Positions 26,503 to 37,480 of a stretch of 64,000 nucleotides of DNA are shown piece after piece. Every line of letters begins with the position of its first letter. Position 1 is the first letter of the stretch. A program made the position numbers and the translations under genes. The stretch comes from Epiperipatus broadwayi (Eukaryota; Onychophora; Udeonychophora; Euonychophora; Peripatidae), in NCBI GenBank assembly GCA_028023455.1, contig JAQFVV010001007.1, forward strand, positions 1 through 64,000, given 5' to 3'. The notes beneath the pieces were generated by a model, which saw nothing but the letters and a program-made list of their open reading frames with translations, was not told the DNA's origin and made no database searches.

Positions 26503-26678
26503 TTCACTATAAAGTCATCAACACTACTTTAACACTTTAAGCAAATAATTTTATTTATTATATGTATAATTTTTTATGTTGTAGATCTGGAGAAGACTGC
26601 TAGTAAAGTCGAAACTATTATAATAAATAAAATTATTTGCTTAAAGGGTTAAAGGAGTGTTGATGAGTTTATAGTGAA
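26503..26678. repeat. Fold-back element with hammerhead-like loop (26587-26615)
   Basis: Arms ttcactataaagtcatcaac and its complement ending at 26678, each continuing through taagcaaataattttattta. The loop on plus has CTGGAGA, stem II GACT/AGTC and GAAAC. The G at position 6 of the core departs from CUGANGA. Inserted in the old RTE copy. Confidence 0.75.
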
Positions 26679-28250
26679 ATATAAAAAGAAGCAAAATATA
26701 GAGGGAGAAAGAAGAAAACAATACTCTCTTCCTTCAATCATTTACCAAATTTAGTAATAAAATCCCCGGGATAATTTTAAAATGTTGTTTGGTCTGATCA
26801 AACATATTTTGTACATCCATATAAACTATCCTCTACTTCTTCATTACAATGAAAACTTGTTGGGGATATAAACCTGAATTATCTCTATTTGGTATTTTTC
26901 TTTAAGTTGACTAACTAATCTTGCCACTCTGCCTGATATACCATCAATCTCCTCAGAGTTGGTATTCACTTTTTATTTATAATGAATCCCACTAAATTTG
27001 TGCTTCCAATATTTGTATCTTTTTAATAAAATATATCTTCACTATTTAAATCAATTTTTTCTCCACCTTTTCTTCTAACTTCACAAAGTTCAAGAATGAC
27101 CCATTTAATATCAAACAATTTTTCTTACCATTCAAGCAACCTTTCTTTCCTTGAAAGTGATCTGCAGTTTAAGTAGCTACAGTGCTGCTACATGGGTAAG
27201 AGGCACCATGTTTGTGCAAGGTAAATTTTACCATCACCCTCTCCCATCCCATGAAATAAAATTTGTAAATTAAAATACATTTTTTCCATCACTTTTACAA
27301 GAAAAACTTGAAAATATGGCTCTAGTCATTTAACTTGTTTGGTAAAGGCCATATGTATTTTATTCATTTATTTCTATAAAATAAACCCAGAGTTTAAAAG
27401 ACATATATTAAAATAAAGCAAATTAATTTTTAAAAATGTCATTTTTGAAACAATAATCAAATAATATCTAAACAAAAAATATATTTTAATAACATAAATG
27501 GAAATTTATTGAATTTTAAATTTTTTATAATTTTCCTCTTTCAAAATTTTTATGTTACTTTTTGGATAATCCTGTGAAATTGGTAGTAAACTAGGAAATA
27601 TCTACAAGTAATTTTTTAAAAAATACTTGAATATATTTAGTATATTTAAAAGATCCCCCCCTCTCTCACACACACACGAGAACATTGCATTGCTTCCCTA
27701 CCTCTGTTACTAAATAAGTAATTATATTTCTAGTTTATCTACTTGCTCACTAAAAATATCTACCATCAGGGTATGATTCTCACCATGTTTAATGGCATCT
27801 TCTGCTGTTTTATCTTGAAAGCTTGAACAATTTTGCAGCATAATGAGGAGAAGAATCTGTTTTCTTTATTTTTTACATAAAGACTTTCTCCCATTGTCTT
27901 TTCTGAAAAACAATAGTTATAAGAAGTCTGATGTAATTCTTAAACTTCTTCATCCATATTTAGATCAACTTTAACTGGATGTCAATAATTCATTAAAAAG
28001 CATTTTTATTTGTTTGAAAATCTATTCAGAATCTCTAATGCATAAACTTATTTTCATTAGTTAAATAAGAAAATATTTACACTATTATTTAATTTTTTAT
28101 ATGCATATTATTTCACAATTAATAAGTATACTTTATTATAAATAATCTGATATATTATATTTTTATACTTAGATTGTTAATTAAATAAATTTTTAAATGC
28201 CATTAACAGGCATTTGGACTTTATTTCAATGTTAAGTTATGCAGGGGAGT

Positions 28251-28346
28251 CAAGCGTTGGTGGCCTAGCAGTTATCATAGCTGCCTTCTAAGCAGCTGGC
28301 CCAGATTTGCTTCCCAGTCAATGCTTTGACATATAAAAAAAATTAT
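28251..28346 (+). mobile_element. tRNA-derived mini-SINE
   Basis: Starts caagcgttggtggcctagc. It has an anticodon arm CTGCCTTCTAAGCAG (loop with TCT), a B-box-like gatttgcttcc, acceptor complement tcaatgc, then an A-rich tail. Flanks ttatgcagggg and ttatgtgggg could be a decayed target duplication. Confidence 0.7.
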
Positions 28347-30460
28347 GTGGGGTAACAAAAAAAAAAGAATCATGTGGTCTTGTTTTATGTCCTTTCCCAA
28401 TAGCATAACATTCAGAAGAGCTTCCAAAGGATGTTATATCACTGTTACATTCAACAGATTGGCATTCAAATATTAATATAATCAAATTTGTTAAGAATTA
28501 AATATTTTGGTGTAATCTTTTTTAAAAAAATGTTTTTTTTACTAATTATCTTCCTTGAATTTGAGCTTTTGTGTAACTAAAGAAGTCGGAAGATTCACAA
28601 TCAAACCAATTTCAGATATATTTGAGTAATATTACAAAGCAATTACAAAATTTTAGCTAAATAATAAACCCACAGGTTCAAATCAAAGGAAAAGCTCATT
28701 AATAGAACATGTATAAAATTAATGTTGCCATTAAAATGGGGGAAAAAATATTGATTTGAAGAATAAAATAAAATCTCAAAGCACCCTCTCAACCAAGAGC
28801 AGTATGGATTCACCAGGCATGGATGCTGTAACCATTATTCTCCACTGAAATCTACACCATTGCTTCTGAAATATAATTGATAGAGCGAATTAACTACTAT
28901 ATGACTACTGCAAAATTATTTTAATTATTATGAGTCAATACATTTAAATAAGTTTATTTTTTAATAAATTGTTAATAATAATGTGCCATTTTTATATAAA
29001 TTAGGATATTTAAATAAAAGTGATTCTGAAATGTAACATTTTTATTTACATATACATTTTATCAATAAGCATGATGAAATGGCACCCATCTGTTCGGATT
29101 AGCATAATAGTAAACTATATAATATTTAGTATGTTATGAACAATAATCAAAAGACTAAGTAGAAAAAGTAATTCTTTTGTATTTAAATAAAAAGATCTGC
29201 GAATCGAATGTGTTTATAATAATGGAGTGATTCAAAAATCAAGCATATTCATTTATATTGTAACCTTTTGATTGGTTATTCATGGTCAGAATGGCATATA
29301 AAATGTAAATTATAGTTCCAAAATTTTAAATTTATAATGAAGATAATATTAAATCTATAAACTTGGATATTAAAGCAATAAATGATTTAATACGTATAAT
29401 TTTAAAAAGATTATTCCATAGAGATTAATAATTGTTATTATTTATAATCAGTTATATTAATATAAATGTTAATATTCTACCTGTATAATTTAAGAGTAGT
29501 AAATCTAAATAAACATCGTTGCTTACCAGTCTGATTTTGAATTATTTATGGCGGTGTTTCTTCAAAAATTAAAAATAGAATTGTATTCAATGAAAGAAAG
29601 AACAATTATTTACCACAAGATAATTGTTTTAATTTCATAATTTTAGCTTAATAATAAAATAGAAATATTTATTATAAAGTTTATAGGTTAAATTAGTTAA
29701 TTTTCAATACAACTTGATTTGTAAATTTTGATTTAAATCAATTTCATTTATTAAAGATGTTTATATTTCAATATTATTCCAAACAGATATAGTGGTGTTA
29801 ATTTTTTTTTTCCGTGTTATAAAAATTAAAATATTGAAGTCTTAATTAATTAAACCAAAAAGGAAAAATTATATTTACAAAGTTATCTAAAGAGATGAAA
29901 TATTTTTAAAAAGTTCATAATACTATTATGGAGTAAATAAACCAATTTCTTCATTGTGGTCTAATTTCCAGTCTTGACAATTATGAAAGAAAACAAAAGT
30001 TGCTATTCTTACCAAAATAACCAAGAGAAAGGAAAAACAACGTTATAGTTTAAAAGAAAAGACTAACTGCATCAATGTGGGGAGACATTCTTTTTATCTA
30101 TGGAAAGGTATGTACTTTAGTCATTATAAATTTATATAAAAAAAAGCAATTTAAAATTTTCAAGAGAAAATTTTTTTAAGCCTATGGAAGCTACTTAATC
30201 AAATGCTAAAAATGATTCAGGAGTTAATAAGGACAAGTTGAGGGAAACAAATATTTGGAGCCCAATAATTAGACAAACTTCTTAAATATATGTTCACAAA
30301 CTTTCTGGTAAAGATTTACTATAGTGGCCTCAATATGTTGGCCCTCTATTGTTTAAAATTATAACTAAATTGTTTGAAAATCTTACGTATATGCTACTAT
30401 ATTACAATTAAATTAAAATTTATTCAAATGTAAAATATAATAAAAAAAACATTTACCTTT
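28347..30460. other. No gene seen
   Basis: AT-rich sequence without recognisable exons, RNA genes or shared repeats. The same holds for 27191-28250 and 30961-32050. Confidence 0.5.
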
Positions 30461-30960
30461 TTAAACATAATTATGTCCTATACATACTAGGAAGTTGGAG
30501 AAAAAAGTGGTATTGTTGTATCTACTCCAGAGGGCAAATTCATGCAGGTACGATGAAAACAAAGGTCTGCTAGTACTAGATAGGAATTTCAGCTTACACT
30601 TTGCTCTCGTCCACATATTTTCAATATTCTGGGTGTGTATGCCTTGGTCTTCGGGATGCATGAAGTTGTCCTGATGGATGACAACTGAATGCATATAGAC
30701 ACCATTGTTGAGACTGCTGATGTTATTGTACGCAGCCCAGCCATCTGAAATAATGTGTGTACCTGCAGATATTGTTCTTTTACTTTATTAGTTTATCCCT
30801 GATGATAGTTATCTTTTTGGAAAATTGGTGCTATTAATAGGATATACAGTAGCTCTTGGTGTTTTGACTGGTATGCTTGTTAGATTTTTAGCAACACAGT
30901 AAATAGTCTTCTGCTATATAAGGTTATCATACTTGTGATTATAAATGGTGTATTGCACCC
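30461..30960 (-). pseudogene. Merlin (IS1595/ISXO2-like) transposase relic
   Basis: Minus-strand frame with AGTHIISDGWAAYNNIS (SDGW at 30748-30737, the second catalytic Asp region). It continues in frame through HSVVIHQDNF, HTQNIENMWTRAKCKLK and SSYLHEFALWSRY, which carries the final acidic residue region, to a stop at 30461. These are the hallmark blocks of the Merlin/ISXO2 DDE transposase. The N-terminal part upstream of about 30800 is frame-shifted and broken. Terminal repeats were not identified. Confidence 0.75.
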
Positions 30961-32050
30961 ATTCATATTTATTCTTAAATAATAAGTACAAATATTTTAG
31001 GTATAGAAATTATTTAAAATGCGTTAAAAGTAAATATCTGCAGAAACCATGGTTTCAAATGTTTCAAACTTTACACTTGGTAAGATCTTATTAATATAAT
31101 TATTCTAAGTCCTTCAACTTAAAATAACTCTAATAATTGTTATTTTTATTATCTTTACAATTTAATATTATTTTGATTATATTTAATAACTACTGCAAAT
31201 ATTAAAACAATATTGTTAATAAATTGTTTGCATTATTATTATTAGTCAATTTAGTGTAGTTTAAACATAATGCTATTAATATCCCTTATGCTATTAATAA
31301 ACAGCAAGACTAAAAAATCATGTAATTCATTGTCATCATCATCACAGAAGTTTTAATATTATTGCATTTATATTTAAATTTAAATATTTTATTCGAATGT
31401 AAAATAACGATTTATAAATATTTTTGCACACCTAATGTCCCATTATATTTGGAATATTCAGTCAAAAATTATCATTACAATATATATATATTATAATCTA
31501 TAGTAATTTTCTAAATCTATATTTCCTAATATAATATGTACTCATAAATTATAGGTAAAGGCATATATAAAATAAAACATACGGTTAAAGACATGTTAAA
31601 ATGAAAACGATTACCCGGATGCATTTCTGGAATAATTTGGCTTAATAAGTTGACCCAGATTCTTGCCCAAACATGACTTTATCATCATTATTTAATATTT
31701 CTCAATAATAAACAATCATAATTGAATTTGTGTCTATTAGTTGAATATACTAATTTTGATAATATAGTTTAAGAAAAAAAAAAAAATTAAAATCGTTTTA
31801 TTGGGCTGCCTGCAACAAAAATAACCTTAATAAAAACACATTTCAAAATACTCATTATTTACCAAGCTCTCAATTATTTAATGGTTTTGTATTTATATTT
31901 CTTAAAACTGAGAATTGGTTCAATAACCTCATGAATACAGTTGCATTACTTACCTGGCAGTTTTGTAATTATATTGATACTTACGATCATTTAGTCTTAT
32001 GCAAATACAATTAATTATTTTTGACTTGATTATATTAAACAAAATTTATA

Positions 32051-32056
32051 TTTATT
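32051..32056 (-). promoter_or_regulatory. Candidate poly(A) signal for the GPCR transcript
   Basis: AATAAA on the minus strand about 160 bases past the receptor stop codon. In sequence this AT-rich, hexamers of this kind arise by chance, so the assignment rests only on position. Confidence 0.35.
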
Positions 32057-32214
32057 TCAAACATTAAAAGATATACATAAAAATGGAATGATTCTAAATT
32101 TAAAAAGTAATCTTATTTGCCAATAACTTATCCAATTCAAGAGCTTATTTCAAATTCCTGCAATTACATCCTGCTGTTATTATAAAATCACATGCATTAA
32201 AAAAGTTGTAATTG

Positions 32215-32929
32215 TCAAACTGCAGAGACGGTGTAATCCACAGCAGTGCGATATTCAATAGAGTTTTCTGTTAATCTGTGTGAACTAGGACGTGGGTATC
32301 TTAAAGTTCCACAACAAGTTTTACTACTTAATATAGCTTTGAAACCTGTTCTGAACTTTTTGTTGAAAAATGCGTAGAGTATTGGATTAATACAACTGTT
32401 GGCAGATCCTAGCCATTGGGCTATGGGTCTAATAATTTGATCTACCACAGATTCTTCCACACTCCCTTCTTTTATTGGAGCTCCAAAATAGTTTCGAATT
32501 ATATACGCATAAAGAGGTAACCAGGACAACATAAAAATTATGACCACAACCATCAACATTTTAGCTACTTTAATTTTTGATCGCTGAATCATATTTTCCA
32601 TAGCTTGAGTATCTGAAATCACTCCTGGCAACTGACGTCTACAAACTTTTATCCATATAAGTAAATAACACACACTAATCACTACAAGAGGCACAAGGTA
32701 ACACATCATAAAATTGGCTGTGATGAAGTAATTCTTTTGCTGTGAAAAAGAAGGCCACTCCTCAATACATATCATAGCTGCAGATGTTCTATCACCAAAT
32801 AAAACTACGTTAAAATAAACAATCCATGGTAATGTTATTCCTGTTGAATATATCCAAATGCAAGCGATTATAATTCGCGCAATCCTAGCAGTAATCTGGA
32901 ACCGTAGAGGATGGCATATTGCTAGATAC
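32215..32929 (-). CDS. 3'-terminal exon of a neuropeptide GPCR, SIFamide-receptor-like
   Basis: Open exon of 237 codons plus stop. It encodes the second half of a rhodopsin-family receptor, a plasma-membrane, G-protein-coupled neuropeptide sensor. It starts at the Tyr of DRY (YLAICHPL). TM4 is at about residues 15-41 with Trp25. The second extracellular loop has Cys54, the usual disulfide partner. TM5 is at about 69-95 with Pro80. TM6 is at about 122-143 with SWLP in place of the common CWLP. TM7 has NPILY at 181-185, then an amphipathic helix 8, a Cys205-Cys206 palmitoylation site and a C-terminal VSAV that fits a class I PDZ ligand. QWLGSANSCINPILYAFFNK and CCGTLRY are the reasons for the SIFamide-receptor call; an NPFF-type relative is the alternative. 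The upstream ATG at 32949 is intronic: an acceptor tttcag ends at 32930, and the Arg codon of DRY is split with only its last G at 32929. The exons for the N-terminus and TM1-3 were not found. Confidence 0.85.
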
Positions 32930-32950
32930 CTGAAAATGAAGAAAAACAAT
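32930..32950 (-). other. Splice acceptor of the GPCR terminal exon
   Basis: Read on the minus strand, a pyrimidine-rich tract (attgtttttcttcattttc) leads into AG at 32931-32930. The exon then starts with G followed by TAT CTA GCA. This gives a phase-2 intron that splits the Arg codon of the DRY motif, a position known to hold introns in many neuropeptide GPCR genes. The reading frame is open upstream only for seven non-conserved codons, which supports the boundary. Confidence 0.8.
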
Positions 32951-35089
32951 TAGAAATATTATCAACTATGGATAATCTTATTAATTAATACTGATTTATG
33001 TTTAACAAATTAGTGAACATAATGTGATTTTATTTTACTGAAATTGTAAGTCACATGACTAAATAAAAATAATCAAATGCTTTCTGTCTTGGAAATTCAT
33101 AAAAAGTTTGAGTATTCATAAGTACCAAAACTGAACTCAGTTCAAGATCCTTATACTCAGGAGTCTGACATTCTATTACTGCATTAAGACACATAGAGTA
33201 AGCATATGATTAATTCTGATAATTTTCCATGTATTATTAATTATTTTAGTATTGTTTTTTTTCCTTGTTTTAGAAGTTATCCCTATGTAGCATTCGTATT
33301 TTTAATATTTTATTTTTATTTAAATAGTGCTTATGAGATTTTATTCTTAGGAGTTTATATTTTAGCAGGATATTGTGCTTTTATAAAAATTAGGATCTAT
33401 TTATACAGTGTTTCAAAAAGAGAGATCTGAGTTGAAATGACTGTATCTGCAAATCCAATCCATCTATGAATGAAACATTGGGGGCATGAAATATATTAAT
33501 ATTTACTGATATTATAAAAAATTGTTATCATAAAAATAATTCTTAGTATGTCACTATATATTAGATCATTTTTTTGAAAAAAGATGAAATGCTTCTAGAG
33601 AAAAACAAAATTCCAAGATGAATACAACAATTTCATCTTTGTAAAATGAAATTTTACAATGGTACCATAAAGCAGCATTTATTTGCTTTTGGTTTTCTAA
33701 ATTCCAAATGTTTGGTTTCATTAAATGTGTTATGTATATAATTTCATACTTGTAAAATACTTCAAATAGACAAAGTATAGCACCAGGTTTTATTGTTTTT
33801 ATCAATGAATCCAGAATATAAGCCCATGTATATGACAAACACTGCAAGTTTTATACAAACTTTATCTTAAAACAAATCTTATGAAGTTGAAAAATTTGAA
33901 TGCTTGAGATAAGTATTTGTCTATATGAAGTTTTTTTTAAATTTTTTGATAAAATTTGATATATATTGCATATATGTTTCAGACTTATTAACATTTAATT
34001 GAAAATTATTAATTTATTATATATATATATAACAAAATATTATTAGCAGCTAATATATATATATATATTCACTAGATGAAGCTTTACCAATAGCTCCTAA
34101 CAAGCTTTTGTTTACATAAATGCCGAAAAAGATAGAATTCAATATCTCTTTCGTTGTCTCCACCTCCAGACCAGCTGGTTTCGAGCTAGTTGGATCATGA
34201 GTGAAGGGTAGGGAGACTAGAAATTAGATCTAAATACTAACTCTAAATTCAGCATTTATCAAACATGTTTCTATCAGTTTGAAAGCATGAAATTTATCAG
34301 ACACGTAATGTCTTCATATATATAAAACATTAAATACAATTATTTTTAAGTAGTAATTGCTGTCACAGTAATAATATACACTCCCAATTTTGTATAAGGT
34401 AATATAATAACAAGAAAATGAATCATTTTCTTATTGGTCCTCTTTGTACATAAAGAAGATTATCTCAAATACCTGAGACAAAAAGTGTAAATATTAATCA
34501 ATCCAATTATTTATTGTAAGATATTATTCAACAGATTAATTTTTTTTATTTTACAAAGTTAAATAAGAGTGTGTATTTTTTATTGTGACAGCATTTACTA
34601 TTTAAAAACATTTGTATCTAATGTTTTATATATATATATATATGTAATTTTCAAACAATTTAGTGGTAAAAAACAGTATATTTTAAATTCTTTAGTAGTG
34701 CTTTCAATTATGTAGTAATCCTCATCAACTGTAAATAAATTTCAAATTTTAATGTTACATAAATTTCCATAAGCTGTGTATGGAGTATTTTCAAGTTGCC
34801 TATTAATAACATTATCCTTGTATTTATCTATTAAAATTGCTTAATTTTCCTCTTTTTATGATTACTTTCTTCCATTAATATTTTTGTTTCATTAACATCA
34901 AATATAAATCTATAATTATGTTAATAGATTAATTAATAAGTCTAAGAGTATAATTCCTAAAAGCTAAAGAAGTAATGTAATTTATCAGATCTTATCTGAT
35001 GTAATAAATCATACATCGGTGAATCAAGATGTTCTGTGGAAAAAAGATTAAAGGAGCATCAATTATTATATAATCAGTTTAAAAATATT
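32951..35089. other. Presumed GPCR intron with repeats
   Basis: Upstream of the receptor acceptor. No TM1-TM3 exon was found on the minus strand here or further up to 64000, so the intron is either very long or the upstream exon is unrecognised. Holds (TA)n and the MITE half copy at 34066. Confidence 0.4.
34066..34147 (+). repeat. Diverged half copy of the 6467-6699 MITE
   Basis: tcactagatgaagctttacc, aacaagcttttgtttacata and atatctctttc follow the left arm of 6467-6699 in order. Again it sits next to (TA)n. The second arm is missing. Confidence 0.6.
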
Positions 35090-35575
35090 GCTTTCTCTTG
35101 CTAAGCATTTATAACAAAGCTTGTTGAGCAATTAGTAGAGCTCTTTGTTTATATTTTACAAGCTTAAAAAAGAAGTGGAGTCATGTGATATATGACTATT
35201 TTTATTGACTATTTATAGACTTTGCTTTAAGTCTTAAGTGATGTTTTATTGCTAAGACTACTAATATATGGTTTGGCTGAAGATCTCTCAACCCCATATA
35301 GCGATTTGAGTTAGATAGCTGGGTTTGAAGACATTTAAGTGTCTGAAAATTTCAGATTTTCTACTCAATGGTTAACTCTTAGATAAATTCTGGCTTTGGG
35401 TTGGTATTTTTAGATCTAGAGTCTGAAACTACCCTACCACCTCTCTGAGGTAGGCCAAAGCATGAAAACCTTGGTCAGGGGATTGTGTGTGGTTTCTGAT
35501 AGATATTTTAAATGCTTTCTCTTTTTAAGCATTTATCACAAAGCTTGTCGAGCAATTAGCAAAGCTCTTTGTTTA
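35090..35575. repeat. 62-bp direct repeat pair
   Basis: gctttctcttgctaagcatt ... gctctttgttta at 35090-35151 recurs with few changes at 35514-35575. The intervening 362 bases include aaccttggtcaggggattg and no ORF. Could be a decayed pair of repeat ends. Confidence 0.6.
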
Positions 35576-36220
35576 AGTGCTAATGGTAACTTACAAAAAT
35601 ACAATATATCACTCAATTGCCAGTAATAAAGGACTATGAATCAAAGTGTATCCTACAATTAAAACTTTTTTTCTAAATTCCAAGTAATATAATTAAATAA
35701 AGGAAAGATACAATTAAATTTATGAAGAATAAAAATAATATGGAACTTGTTATATTGTTTTAAAAAAGGAGATGAAAAAGAAAAACTGTTAGCAAGCATT
35801 TACATCAATGACTAAATGCAAATGATAGAGCTATAATTGATAGATTGTAGTAGTGCTATTGGTATTTAAAAAAAGATGGGAAGAATATTAGGAATTGCAT
35901 ATCTATTATTATTATATCAGTTCTATATAGAATCGGTATTAAGAGCATAGCAAATCATCTGCAGATGACATTAGCCTTAACCCAGCCAAGTGAGCACAAT
36001 AAAATTAAAAGTGATTGTAGCAAATTAGAATACTGTCATAAATTACAGAATGGACCAACTTTTATAAAGTGTCATTTTTCATTGAATTGAAAATTATGAC
36101 AAAACATTAAATGTAAAAACAGGCAGAACTCACTATACATATTGCCACACACAGCAAGCTAAAGTAATCAATGGATGCCAGAAGGCTTGTGTACAAAATC
36201 CCCATCTAGAGCCTACTCAT

Positions 36221-36275
36221 CCAATATCCCCAGACTAGTTTCTGGCTTGTGGCCTTCATCAGTTAGGAGCTTTGG
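36221..36275 (-). ncRNA. Hammerhead ribozyme, type I, minus-strand copy
   Basis: On the minus strand CTGATGA is at 36262-36256. A clean stem II GGC (36254-36252) / GCC (36246-36244) encloses loop CACAA. GAAAC is at 36242-36238, the palindromic stem III ACTAGT at 36239-36234, and stem I' TGGGGA..TTGG at 36232-36221 pairs with TCCTAA and CCAA upstream. One stem I pair is mismatched. This is the best-preserved stem II of the family. Confidence 0.62.
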
Positions 36276-36310
36276 ATCTGAGAGCACTGCACCTAGATCT
36301 TTTCTTAGAT

Positions 36311-36365
36311 CCAAGGCTCCTCACTGATGAAGACCACAAGCCAGAAACTAGTCTGGGGATATTGG
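36311..36365 (+). ncRNA. Hammerhead ribozyme, type I, plus-strand copy
   Basis: CTGATGA at 36324-36330 and GAAAC at 36344-36348. Stem I pairs TCCTCA (36318-36323) with TGGGGA (36354-36359) and CCAA (36311-36314) with TTGG (36362-36365) across an internal loop. Stem III is the self-complementary ACTAGT (36347-36352), which suggests a dimeric fold, with C36353 as the predicted cleavage-site base. Stem II is weak (GAC/GCC with one mismatch). Confidence 0.6.
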
Positions 36366-37480
36366 TTGAATAGGCACTAGATGGGGATTTTATGCACAAG
36401 CCTTCTGGCATCCATTGATTACTCTAAATTGCTGTGTGTGGCAATACGTATAGTGAGTTTTGCCTGTCTTAACAACAGTTATACACAAGCATAAGAGGTG
36501 GTGGTCATGTGATATTTATGACATTAAATGTTCAAGCACTTCATCAATAAAGCTTAAAAAGTAGCAAAATATAGAATGTACAATAGTATCAAATTCTAAG
36601 TACTACTGCATTAGAAATATTACAAGTGACAAGTTGAAAGATAACCTGAATTCATTTTCTCAAAGTTTTTCACCATAATTTTACAAGCAATATTTTGAGG
36701 ATTATATAAATCAGTTGGATTTGACAAGATATGTAGTTGTTTCACAAATCATATCACAGGGCTTCAGAAAATATTTAAAAAATTATAAGACGAAAGGTGG
36801 AAAAATGGAAAGATTAATATTAAAATAAAAGATTTAAATCATGTTCAATGGCTTGTTAAAAAAGAAAGATAGTAAAAAATACAAGATAACAACATAAATA
36901 CTTTAGTCATACTATTAATAAATATGGACACTTAAATCCATTAATTATAGAATTAAACATAGATGGGACTTTAGTTTAAGCAAGATGGGTTATGAATGTC
37001 ATGAGATTTTAATTGTTGCTCAAAATCATAAAAGTGTAGGAAGAATAATGGAGTCTTCATTTGATATCACTTGCTTCTTTCAATGATTGCAGATTGAGAT
37101 GATTATGAAGTTATTGTTGGTTGAAATAATCGAATTTTAAAAGAAATATGTTTGCTTCTTTATAAAAAATACATGTAACAATGCTTACCTATGGATCAAG
37201 AACTTGCATACTTAATCCACAGATCGTAATCAATATAGCAAAATATAGAAATATGTATGACAAGTTGGGATTGGAAAAATTGTAAGTATTTTACATAAGT
37301 GAAAGAATAAATATTCCTTCCATTAAGAAAAAATGAAAAGACTGAAAGGGAGCTTGATTTAACAAAGACCTAGAAAAGAAGATAACAGATATACATCTGA
37401 AATCGTAAATTTAACTACAAAATGTTTGTAAGAGATTACCCAATAGTTTGAAGAATAAGGCTTTTTTTTTTTTTTTACTG

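Larger units (their letters stand above)
24551..27190 (-). pseudogene. Old RTE-like retrotransposon copy with endonuclease part
   Basis: Same family as the copy at 53830-56090 but far more decayed. On the minus strand, 24916-24725 aligns with the FADD region: NIANDVIVFQNN replaces DFADDVVVFANN, so the first catalytic Asp is lost. The linker and palm run through 25250-26400. About 26780-27160 encodes an APE-type endonuclease remnant (GISGRVARLV, then IIQVYIPN), so this copy extends further 5' than the younger one. It is interrupted by a hammerhead-family fragment at 25350-25435 and by a fold-back at 26503-26678. Multiple stops and frame shifts are present. Confidence 0.7.
36115..36520. mobile_element. 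406-bp palindromic copy of the hammerhead-bearing element
   Basis: Nearly the whole element is an inverted repeat of the unit seen at 13559-13852. It is flanked by acattaaatgt (36104-36114 and 36521-36531), with similarity extending outward (ttatgac). Its ends match the other copy in inverse orientation: aaacaggcagaact and gtggtcatgtg. Each arm carries a hammerhead core, one on each strand. It lies inside the RTE relic 35650-37480. Confidence 0.7.
35650..37480 (+). pseudogene. RTE-like retrotransposon relic split by a palindromic element
   Basis: Plus-strand copy, heavily mutated. Near 35870-36050 one frame reads LKKDGKNIRN, ISVLYRIGIKSIANHLQ and TQPSEH, which follows FKKGDKEDIRN / ISLLSVLYKIF / QPREQAGF of the copy at 53830-56090. 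Near 37165-37260 it reads TMLTYGSRTCILN, then VI..AKYRNMYDKL, the C-terminal signature. The middle is split by the hammerhead-bearing element 36115-36520. Stops in every frame show it is non-functional. Confidence 0.65.

Noticed and set aside
28251-28330. Functional tRNA-Arg(TCT) gene
   Set aside because: Acceptor and B-box mismatches, an A-rich tail and four relatives with target duplications indicate a SINE.
32930-32949. ATG at 32949 as start of the GPCR reading frame
   Set aside because: The first seven codons (MFFFIFR) are the pyrimidine tract and acceptor of an intron; the conserved protein begins at the split DRY codon.
33566-33847. Minus-strand ORF just upstream of the receptor exon as a TM1-TM3 exon
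   Set aside because: It lacks the GN..V, LAxxD and (D/E)R motifs and a donor site in the right phase.
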